Below the pieces are notes generated by a model, which was not told the DNA's origin, ran no database searches, and saw nothing but the letters and a program-made list of their open reading frames with translations. A stretch of DNA of 64,000 nt. Origin: Zymoseptoria tritici IPO323. Its lineage: Eukaryota > Ascomycota > Dothideomycetes > Mycosphaerellales > Mycosphaerellaceae. Position 1 is the stretch's first letter. Each line of letters starts with the position of its first letter. The DNA is taken from contig NC_018217.1 in NCBI RefSeq assembly GCF_000219625.1, positions 2,976,001 to 3,040,000 on the forward strand, given 5' to 3'. Below are positions 34,423 to 42,848 of the stretch, piece by piece. The position numbers and the translations under genes are program-made.

Positions 34423-35448
34423 ATGGCGGACTCGGTCGATCGAGTCTTCGGACATGCCCTCAATACCGTCAACAAAATCCGCCCGGGCTCGTCCAAGCCA
34501 CCATCCTCCGACCGATTGGCACTATACGGCCTATACAAACAATCGATGGAGGGAGATGTCGAAAGCATAGCGTCCCGACCAACCGCACAGAAGGGCATGC
34601 CAGCGGACTCACTCAAACGGGAACAAGAGAAGTGGGACGCGTGGAAAGCAAACCAAGGGCTTAGCAGGACGGAGGCGAAGAGGAGATACATTGAGAAGTT
34701 GATTGATACGATGCACAAATACGCGTCTACGACTGCAGAAGCACGCGAATTGGTGGAGGAGCTGGAGTTCGTGTGGGATCAGATCAAGCACAACTCGCAG
34801 CATTCGAGTTCGGAACACTCCTCGCCTCTGCAGACGACCGAGCGGCGAGATTACATATATTCTGGGAGTTCCGGTGGCAATGGTGGCAGTGGGATGATAA
34901 GCTCTTCGACGGCAGCGCTAGATGGAAGTCGAAGTAAGGGCCTGCGTGTGCTATCGCCAGTGTCTCAGGCGGATGAGGAAGAGATTGCCGAGGAAGAGCG
35001 AGAAGAATTCGTGGACGCTCCAGTGTCGCAAATCGACGAGGCCGACCTCCACGGAGAGTCGACCCCGAGTGACGGCGATTCGCGATATGTCCCTTCGCAA
35101 AGATCACAATCATCACCGAGTGACGGCCGCTGGCGGAAGAGGATGGAATCATCATTAATCAAGCTCACAACGGAAATCGCTGCTTTGCGGGAACAACTCG
35201 AGTCCAGACGATATCTGAACTATCAACGGAAGAACAGCTGGCTAGGGTGGGTGCTGCGGTTGAGCTGGTGGGCAGTCCAGTTGGTGGCCGCAGACGCTGT
35301 GATATTATGGATCGTGATCCTCTATCTCCGGCGGAAGAAGGACCGTAGGTTAGAGGACGCTGTAAGAGTCTTGCTGGGAGATGCTGTAGCACAGGTGCAA
35401 AGCAAGATGCCGAATCTGCCGCGGATAGCAGTAAAGAAGAAGGACTGA
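34423..35448 (+). CDS. Acyl-CoA-binding, tail-anchored protein, Atg37/ACBD5-like
   Basis: Single exon, 341 residues. Residues about 3-95 form an acyl-CoA-binding domain: DRVFGHALNTV at the N-terminus, LALYGLYKQSMEGDV for the ligand-contact YxLYKQ motif, and EKWDAWKANQGLSRTEAKRRYIEKL for helix 3-4. A disordered acidic Ser-rich middle (about 110-235) is followed by a short coiled coil (ESSLIKLTTEIAALREQLES) and one C-terminal membrane segment (about 274-302, rich in Trp, Leu and Val), then a basic tail. This is the architecture of Atg37 of yeasts and ACBD5 of mammals, peroxisomal-membrane proteins that bind acyl-CoA and promote pexophagy or peroxisome-ER contact. Peroxisomal location is by family. 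Confidence 0.88.
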   Translation: MADSVDRVFGHALNTVNKIRPGSSKPPSSDRLALYGLYKQSMEGDVESIASRPTAQKGMPADSLKREQEKWDAWKANQGLSRTEAKRRYIEKLIDTMHKYASTTAEARELVEELEFVWDQIKHNSQHSSSEHSSPLQTTERRDYIYSGSSGGNGGSGMISSSTAALDGSRSKGLRVLSPVSQADEEEIAEEEREEFVDAPVSQIDEADLHGESTPSDGDSRYVPSQRSQSSPSDGRWRKRMESSLIKLTTEIAALREQLESRRYLNYQRKNSWLGWVLRLSWWAVQLVAADAVILWIVILYLRRKKDRRLEDAVRVLLGDAVAQVQSKMPNLPRIAVKKKD

Positions 35449-35674
35449 GATGATCTCGGCCTCGGTCGGCGGAGGCATTGCAATTTGAGCGACATCTGGA
35501 TTAACCAGCTCGTCACTTCACGACACTTTGCGATTATGGATCATGAAGCATATGGCCATGGATGAGCCTTCCTGTCCGGACGATGTACATTCATTTATGA
35601 CACAACTCGAGGAATACTTTCCGTCAACATCGACACCAACATCAACCTCAAAATCCTCGACTCGTTCGCCCTCT

Positions 35675-36538
35675 TCAGAGGTCGGTGTTCTGCCCAGGAG
35701 GTCTCGGAAGCGCTCTTTCGGCCACCGTCTCCCAGATGGTGTGCTGCTCACACATCCACTTCGTATTGGGATGTGAATACTCTGGTTGCGGCTTCAGAAT
35801 CACATCCCCCAACGCCAACTCCATTGTCTGCCCGGTCAACTCCGCATCCTGAAGGATCATATCGAAGGCTTTCAGGGCTGTACTCAGCGGCGTCAGCTGC
35901 TCCCGGTCCCAGAGATGACGGAGATGCGCCGGCATCAGATTCGTCTCGATCAGCGCGGGATTCAGGGCATTAATTGAAATTCCATCCTTTGCATACACTG
36001 GAGCTAGAGATCGCACAAGTCCAACGAGAGCGTGCTTGCTCGCTGCATAGAGAGGGATGCAGTGCGCAGGGTACAGTCCAAGCGAGCTCGACGTCACAAC
36101 GATTTTGCCTCCACGGGTATTGTTCTTCTCCAGGAAAAAGTGCCTCGCCAGGTTGATGCCCTGAATGATGGCGTTGAGGTTTACATCGATCACCCGCAGA
36201 CCCAGAGGCTTCGGTAAGCCGGTGGCTTCGTCGAGTTCGATGTCTTTGTACAAACTCTCGCCATCACCAACACCTGCGTTGGCGAAGAAGAGGTCCAATC
36301 GATTGCCTCCCCATTCGAAGGCATGCACGAAGGCTTTGGACTGGGCTTCGTAGTCGGTCACATCTGCCTGAAGGAACAGACAGTTCTCAGAACCCAGGGT
36401 CGAGACTGCTTCGGCTCCACGACCGGCGTGGACATCGATGATTGCTACCCGATAGCCGTAGAATTGGATGAGATTTTCAGCGACTGCGAGGCCAATTCCG
36501 GAGGCGCCACCTGTGATCAGAGCGGTAGGACGGGACAT
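35675..36538 (-). CDS. Short-chain dehydrogenase (15-hydroxyprostaglandin dehydrogenase-like SDR)
   Basis: Single exon, 287 residues, complete. NAD-binding loop TGGASGIG at residues 10-17, an Asp-ended second strand (VAIIDVHAG, favouring NAD over NADP), DVTD near 63, NAGVG near 90, catalytic Ser region VVTSSSLGLYP, and YAASK for the Tyr-Lys pair. The C-terminal region (NPALIETNLMP and beyond) resembles fungal SDRs annotated as 15-hydroxyprostaglandin dehydrogenase-like. It is the first of three minus-strand genes leading to the aldoxime dehydratase-nitrilase pair and could oxidise an alcohol of that pathway; this is inference. It is convergent with the ATG37-like gene (226 nt apart). Confidence 0.9.
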   Translation of the reverse strand: MSRPTALITGGASGIGLAVAENLIQFYGYRVAIIDVHAGRGAEAVSTLGSENCLFLQADVTDYEAQSKAFVHAFEWGGNRLDLFFANAGVGDGESLYKDIELDEATGLPKPLGLRVIDVNLNAIIQGINLARHFFLEKNNTRGGKIVVTSSSLGLYPAHCIPLYAASKHALVGLVRSLAPVYAKDGISINALNPALIETNLMPAHLRHLWDREQLTPLSTALKAFDMILQDAELTGQTMELALGDVILKPQPEYSHPNTKWMCEQHTIWETVAERALPRPPGQNTDL

Positions 36539-36861
36539 GGCGTTCGAAGTTGCAGCGGTTGTGCTCGAAAAGTGCTAGCATTCATGGAGGCATGCTCTAC
36601 AATGGTCGACCCGTTTGCTCTTCAACTACCTAGGTAGCCGAGTATGGCGTCAGAAGCGGGGAGAGCTGAGCAGTGACAGATGCCGGAAGATCAGAGCGGC
36701 AACAGAAGCATGGCAATCAGCTTAACTAAATAGGGATCGCGTCTCACGGGAAGATTGTCGCCCATACACCACGACTTCCTAATCCGGAAGTTGTGCTTCC
36801 ACCGTCTGCAGACGGTATATTCTTCAAACACGGTACACCACAGCCACTGCAACCATTTGAA
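36539..36861. other. Intergenic, promoter of the SDR gene
   Basis: 322 nt between two tandem minus-strand genes. No gene seen. Confidence 0.35.
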
Positions 36862-38419
36862 TCACCAATGAGTGCCATTCGCACCACTCCGTTTCGCTTG
36901 AAATTCCTTCTTGAACAAAGCCTCCATTTCTCTCCTCACAGCCACAGCTTGCGCCTTTTCGCTGTATTCCACATCCTGCCAGCTGAGACCCTGGCCTTGC
37001 TTGACGTCGTTCTTCAACACGATACCGTGCGCGAGGCCAATCGGCAGTCCCTCAATCTCCATCGACGCCTCGGCTGGCATCAGCTTCCCGTAGACCATAA
37101 AACCTCCTTCACCATCAAGCTTTTCGCCAGCCTTGAGATCGCGCTTTGCTGTGGCTACCACGTCGCCTTGCCAGACTTGTGTCTGGCCGGTTGGCTCGCC
37201 ACGGCACATGATCGATGCGACGGATACGCCCAGTTCTAGACCAATAAGGTGAAAGGGCTTGTATTGTGCAGCATACTGCGAGGTTATCAGTAGGCTCCCC
37301 ATTGCACCAGAAATCTTCACCCACTTTGCCTGTACTGTCCGTCTCGAGCCCGTACTGCTTGAAGCACTCCTTTTGATACCCTCCGGGTGCTACGATCTTG
37401 TCAGTGCACTTTCAGCAAGTCAGTCTAGTCGATGCACACCTTCTATAATGACATATACGCCCCAGCGAAGATCGTTGAAAACAGGTCGGCCATCGACCTC
37501 GAGACACGAAACCGTCTCAACTGTACCCTTCTCTGCTAAAACGCCTCCATCTGCTTTCGGCCGTAGCGTACGAGGCAGATCATGACGGCCACAAGGAGGG
37601 AATAGCAGACCATTCGGCGCTTTCAGATCACAAGCATTCGCAACAGCCGCCATCTCAAGCGCGGACTTCGTGCCATCGAGAAACGAGTTGAACATCTGCG
37701 GATTGAAGTCCCCTGTGGAAAGCTGCTCTTTTGTGAACCCGTAGTAGTCCCAAACCGTGTCCGGTGTCGAAGCATGATACTGAGGTAAGTGCTTCGTGCC
37801 TTTTCCAGCGCACACCACGTTGAAGCCTGCTGTGCGGGCCCAGTCGACAAGCTCTGAGATCAGAGCGGGCTGGTCGCCGTAAGCCATTGAGTAAATGATG
37901 CCCGCTTCTTTTGCTTTCCGAGCAAGAAGCGGGCCAGCGAGCACATCCGCCTCGACGTTGATCATCACGATGTGTTTCTTGTGCTCGCAGCATAGCAATG
38001 CATGGCGTATACCAGCTGCTGGACTTCCGGTTATCTCAAGGACGACATCAATCCCTGGCGTAGCTATCATGGCTGCAGAATCCTGAGTTATGACGGTCTT
38101 GCCGGTCTTGATGCCTTCCTCAATGGACAAGGAGCCAGTCGTATCATACTTCTCCTGAGGGAAACCTGTTCGCTTCAATGCTGCCTTTGCCCGATCTGCG
38201 GACAAGTCCGCGATGGCTGCCAACCTCATTCCCGGAGTCCCATGGCATTGCGAGATGCTGCAATCAACGGTCTTAGCTGAACTCCCTCCGCTGCCCATGT
38301 ATGTAGGACAGACACTGGACTCACAACATGGACCCAAACTTTCCTGCCCCAATCAGCGCCACTTGAATCGGCTGGCCAGCAGTCTCCCGTTGAGCGAGCT
38401 TCGTCGACAAGCTTGTCAT
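36862..38419 (-). CDS. Homoserine-dehydrogenase-like NAD(P) oxidoreductase with C-terminal SAF domain
   Basis: Four exons: 38325..38419, 37440..38257, 37325..37389 and 36862..37275, giving 463 residues. Introns of 67, 50 and 49 nt are GT-AG and keep phase. The Rossmann domain opens with VALIGAGKFGSMF and continues RLAAIADLSADRA; the middle has NVEADVLAGPLLARKAKEAG and YGDQPALISELVDWA. The C-terminus has the SAF-like part (GDVVATAKRDLKAGEKLDGE, GLPIGLAHGIVLKNDVKQG). This arrangement matches the COG4091-type predicted homoserine dehydrogenases with SAF domain, common in bacteria with sugar/carboxylate catabolism and found in some fungi. The substrate is unknown. It lies directly downstream of the nitrilase on the same strand and may act in the same route. 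The long frame from 38352 starts with TTG inside intron 1. Confidence 0.85.
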
Positions 38420-38923
38420 CTTGGAGTTTCACAAAGTCAACGATGTATATGGCGAATGTTACATTCGAACCTTTCGCTCAAAGTACGGAAGATCGAGAGG
38501 ACCTCCGTTGACGGACATGTGGGAACATTGCTGATCGTGGCCCTACGAGCGGGGTCGGGGCAAAGCAGACCGATTAACCGCCAGTATGCGTGTAGCAGCG
38601 CATTGCAAGGAGCCTGTGTCGACAACAGCAGCTGCACTCCCTTGTGCACATTGACAGATGCATCTGATGAGGTGCGCTGAGACGGAAGACGGGCACAGGT
38701 AAGGAGACGAGGGCGCGCCTTGTCCGTTTTGTCCCGAAGAATTGCCGCGGCATTCGAGTCTCGGTTTCATTGTTCTCTTCTTCATCATTACATGTACACA
38801 AACCTCACATCTATTCATCACAGCTAGGAGTCGCATCGAGCGGACCACGAACACGATGCTGAATGCACACGCGTGTGCGATAGCAGTCCCCTGTTTGCGA
38901 ACCATGAAGCTGCAATTCGATTC
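38420..38923. other. Intergenic between nitrilase and SAF oxidoreductase
   Basis: 503 nt; promoter of the minus-strand SAF oxidoreductase and 3' region of the nitrilase. No gene seen. Confidence 0.35.
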
Positions 38924-40216
38924 TCAAGCCCGCACGACAGACTTCTTCTTGTCGTCAACGCCCAGCCACATCAAATCCGGGCGAGAGTAGTGGCCAGCGG
39001 CATCGGCAAAGGTCTTCGTCTTTGTCACCAGGTTCAAGTCCAGGTCCGCAATGATCAACTGCTCATTCGGGGTTTCCGGGGCGGAGAGGATTCGCCCATC
39101 GGGTCCAATCACAGCAGAGCTGCCGACGATGGAGGCACCCATAATTGGCGCTCCCTTCGTCTTCATGAGCTCGATTCCAGCTTCGGTGATGACGCAAGTT
39201 GCGTGCAGGACGAATGCTTGCGATTCGATGGCATAGGATTGCGCTTGATTGCGGCAGCCCTCGACAGACATGCTGTAGAAACCCGGAGAGCCGTGAATGA
39301 ATGAATCGAGAGGAGGCCAAGCCTGGATGGGTAAGTCAGTTGCCTTCAATTGCAGATTCGCTCGAGACTGCTTACAGCAACGTGGATCTGCTCTCCTTGA
39401 GAAAAGGTGTAGTACCTGCAGAGCAAAGCGTACAAGGTCAGCGGATGTCGTAGACAGTGTGGTATTCACGAAGACCCCGGCGTCCGAGGCAGTCTCGGGC
39501 ACTGGAGGCCTTCTGCACTTCATTCTCACTTCAGGAGCGGCTGGATGTGCTCCCAACATGAGAGACTTCCAACGCGGCCAACCTCGGGCAGATCCACCAC
39601 TTTGGCGAGACAGTCTCCCGATGCGTCGCCTAAGATCGTACGTTCCATGTGGGTGGGCTTCGCCGTTATCAGCTTTTGAAAAAATACGCAACACAGCATC
39701 ACACGAGCTCACCTTCAGCTTGCGTCTAACCATCTTGATTTCGCCCGTCTCGCTGATGAGAGCCTGTGCGATGTAAACAGACTCCCCATCTCGCTCCGAG
39801 AAGCCCAGTGCGACATTGATCTGATGTTCTGCAGCTGCAGCACAGATGCGCTTCATCTCTATCGATCTGATCGTCAAGCAGTTCTGGACGTATTTGACGC
39901 CCAGGTCAAAGTCGACTGGTCGAGACCTGATGCATCGTCAGACGATACTCAAGCAGATTGTTGGTTTCCTTACCAGATCCATGCCGGACATCCTGGAATC
40001 CAGCATTCGGGAAATGCAACGAGCTTCGCCTTCGCCTGGGCGGCTTCTTCGATGATCTTGATGGTTTTCTGAACAGTCTTCTCAAGGTCTAGCCATACAG
40101 GCTCGTGCTGAGTGACATGCGATTAGAAACATATCAGCAGTGCGTTACAGCATCTTCGCTTCGTGGTATGCTGTACATACAGCTACGCGAATGGTCGACG
40201 CTGGGGCAGAGCTCAT
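38924..40216 (-). CDS. Nitrilase (carbon-nitrogen hydrolase)
   Basis: Six exons: 40181..40216, 39974..40107, 39713..39926, 39530..39657, 39376..39415 and 38924..39322, giving 316 residues; five GT-AG introns keep phase. The catalytic triad of branch 1 nitrilases is intact: Glu 46 in [10 protein letters not shown], Lys 128 in RRKLKPTH, Cys 162 in [15 protein letters not shown]. The tail ends in [14 protein letters not shown]. It hydrolyses nitriles to carboxylic acid and ammonia in the cytosol. It shares a 631-nt promoter with the divergent aldoxime dehydratase, so the likely substrate is the nitrile made by that enzyme. Oddity: the 9 nt before the first acceptor (GTCACTCAG) would encode VTQ, residues usual at this position in the family, so the first exon boundary deserves an RNA check. 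Confidence 0.92.
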
Positions 40217-40847
40217 CTTTCGTGGTTCCACAGATGTAGCGGGTTCTTTCCTTGGAGGCACTCTTCAACTCCGATCTGGCACAGACTTGTGGTACAGACG
40301 CTGTTGATCAAGTAGACGACGTTGCTAGTTATGATTTCTTTCGATGTGAGACCCTTCCGGAGATTGTCCTTTCGGATGTATATCGTCCCCGCCAGCGGTA
40401 CCCTTCCGAAAGGTGGGGTCGGTTCGCTTCATGTGAGAAGTATATACTAGCAACACCCAGGTCTAGACTTCATTAACACGTGGAGTCCAACATGCCGACA
40501 TCGAATCAGCATTCGATGTTCGTGCTTATCTCTACACCACCATGCTTGGCCTGCCGGAGGGTGCGAGCCGATTCGAAGCTCATCTTGACGGCTATCTGTT
40601 CTGACATGGTACGGAACGATGCTAATCACCATTGCCGCGACTGCCAGACGCACGGTTGAAAGTAGGTTTCATGGCGTATCGATATGCATGTCTGAAGACG
40701 GAAACAATTCCTTCTGGTCCTCCAGATTGACACGCCTCTTGTCATATCACTGACCATCAGAAAAGAAGTCTCGCAACTCGAGCAAGTCGAAACGCCCTTC
40801 TAGTTTTAACGTCCGGCATCAAAATAATCAGCCTCCCTACTCAGACC
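40217..40847. promoter_or_regulatory. Bidirectional promoter of nitrilase and aldoxime dehydratase
   Basis: 631 nt between two divergent ATGs. The direct repeat ACCCTTCCG occurs at 40351..40359 and 40400..40408. The inverted pair CTTTCGGA (40369..40376) and TCCGAAAG (40405..40412) lies in the same cluster, giving CGGA/TCCG cores of the kind bound by fungal zinc-cluster regulators. A 10-bp palindromic AGTATATACT follows at 40439..40448. Binding is inferred. Confidence 0.5.
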
Positions 40848-41933
40848 ATGGCAGCCATGGAGCTCGAGTCTGCCATCCCGGCGCATCTTCAACAACCCCG
40901 AACAGTGCCTGCGAGAACACCTGACAACTACCAGCCTCCCGTCCCGGCGTACAGCGCCAGATTTCCCATCGACACCAAGGACCTCGTCATAGCCATCATC
41001 GGAGTCCAAAGAGGAGGCAGCATCGATCTCAGACCTCACAGCGCAGGCTTCAAGGAAATTGTCTCTTTCGTCGAAGCTCCACTGGACAAATCCAGACCTC
41101 GCTACTGGGAAGCTGCCACCGTGACCGACAACCGCGGCTACTTCAACGAGACTGCAATCGCATACTGGCAGACCAAGTCAGACTACGAGCAATGGTCCAC
41201 TGAGAGCGGCTTCAAGTCTTGGTGGGCAAGTCTCCAACCGGAGATGGAATCCGGATGGTTTCTCGAAGTCCTACTCCCTTCGATCGACCGATTCGAGACT
41301 GTCTTCTCCGACAACAATGAGCCAGAAGGAGCTGCCTTCATGCGTGAGGGTGTGAGCGGTCCGATCAAGGAACATGTTTACTGGGGCAGCATGAGAGATC
41401 GCCTGCCTGTAGCTCAGGTCAACGAATTGCACGGCGATCGCATGACTGAACAGAGTGGACAGAAGACGGACACGAAGTCTCAGCGAGTCCGAGTCGCCGG
41501 CAGGAAGAATTTGGCTATCATTCGCAGCGGTCAGGACTGGTCGAACACGAATCCGCACGAACGGGAGTTGTATCTGAATACCATGCATCCAGTATTGATC
41601 ACAGGCATGACGTTTCTTCGCGATGAAGGCGATGAGGTCGGCTGCATCAATTGCAGATTCATGGACGTCGTGCAGAAGGACGAAAGCGTGGACAAGCCGA
41701 CTGACAAGACGTTCGGCCTGGCTTACTTCGATCAATTGGAGAGTCTCGAGAGCTGGAGCAAAGGCCACAAAACACATCTCGATATCTTCGGGCGGTTCAT
41801 GCAGTATGCGGGGGAGTTGCAGGGAAATGTGTCGTTGCGATTGTTTCACGAGGTGATGGTGCTGGATCCGGGACAGCAGTTCTTCGAATATGTCGGCTGT
41901 CATAGTGGAACTGGGATGTTGGCTTCGCTTTGA
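40848..41933 (+). CDS. Haem aldoxime dehydratase (phenylacetaldoxime dehydratase family)
   Basis: Single exon, 361 residues, about the length of known Oxd enzymes. Family hallmarks: RTPDNYQPPVPAYSARF at the N-terminus, VIAIIGVQRGG, SGFKSWWASL, EHVYWGSMRDRLP, and a C-terminal SLRLFHEVMVL, whose His 334 matches the proximal haem ligand, and FEYVGCHSGTG, whose His 352 matches the distal catalytic His. The enzyme dehydrates aldoximes (R-CH=N-OH) to nitriles using ferrous haem bound directly to substrate nitrogen. It is divergent from a nitrilase that would take the nitrile to acid and ammonia. No signal peptide; cytosolic. Confidence 0.93.
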   Translation: MAAMELESAIPAHLQQPRTVPARTPDNYQPPVPAYSARFPIDTKDLVIAIIGVQRGGSIDLRPHSAGFKEIVSFVEAPLDKSRPRYWEAATVTDNRGYFNETAIAYWQTKSDYEQWSTESGFKSWWASLQPEMESGWFLEVLLPSIDRFETVFSDNNEPEGAAFMREGVSGPIKEHVYWGSMRDRLPVAQVNELHGDRMTEQSGQKTDTKSQRVRVAGRKNLAIIRSGQDWSNTNPHERELYLNTMHPVLITGMTFLRDEGDEVGCINCRFMDVVQKDESVDKPTDKTFGLAYFDQLESLESWSKGHKTHLDIFGRFMQYAGELQGNVSLRLFHEVMVLDPGQQFFEYVGCHSGTGMLASL

Positions 41934-42848
41934 TGAAGGAAGAGAAGGGGGGAGGTTGTCCAAGTTAGCACGAAACGAGCAGGGCATGTTTCAGCAGCCT
42001 CCATCGCTCTGACGACATCGTGGGTGACGTCTGTCAAAGTTCTGGAGCTGTGTACGTCGTGAAACAATGACCCGTGTCGATGGAATTGAGCACTGCTTTC
42101 GCATAGTGCCTGAGCTGTGTATGCAGCAGCAAGAGCATAGTTCTATACAACGCATTTATGGCTGCGATTTATCTCTTTCGAATATCAAGGCATCCAAGTA
42201 CGTGATCATGATCGACGGTAGGTAGCATCCGCATAGATAGCCCGTACGTTCATCGAGGCTTCCAAGTAAGCTGAGTGCGCTGAGAACGCATCGAATTTCC
42301 AGCCATCGTTTGGCTGGCAAATTGTTATGTGCTACAAAAGACCAGCACATCATGCAAGTCAGAAGTCAGAGCCATGGTTTCCGTCTTCAACAAGGCAAAA
42401 TTGTTGCAGCTTCGGACCAGGCAACGGCTAATCTTCAATGCTCACGGATGGAAGCACTGTGCTGTTGAGATGCTGTGGATGCTGACGGCATGCGTATGCA
42501 TGGAGCTCTCGCCAGACTGGCACCTAATCTACCTTTGAGATTTCAGGTCATTCCTATACTCAACATGTTGGGCAGAAGACAATGGCAGATGTTCATTCGA
42601 GTCGAAGACTCTTACATACATGCCGCAGAGCAGAAGCGAAGGGAGATCAAGTTCTAATAAAATCCAATACGTTCGACACAAAAACTAGACTAAGGAAAAC
42701 ATCGCCGTATGTATCAAAGCCATGCACACAGAGCAAAACCAGCAGCATCGAGGCTCCGAAGCAACGACGAGCGCATTAGAACGACATTCCTCGTATGGAC
42801 GCCTCATTAATGATCAATCCGACACCCGATCCCCTCATGAAAGGTATC
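41934..42848. other. Intergenic region
   Basis: Convergent 3' region of the aldoxime dehydratase (+) and the repeat-rich wall protein (-). Short frames only; nothing recognised. Confidence 0.4.

Noticed and set aside
38325..38352. N-terminal extension of the SAF oxidoreductase reading frame to 38352
   Set aside because: It starts with TTG and reads through intron 1; the spliced ATG at 38419 restores the Rossmann GAGKFG motif.
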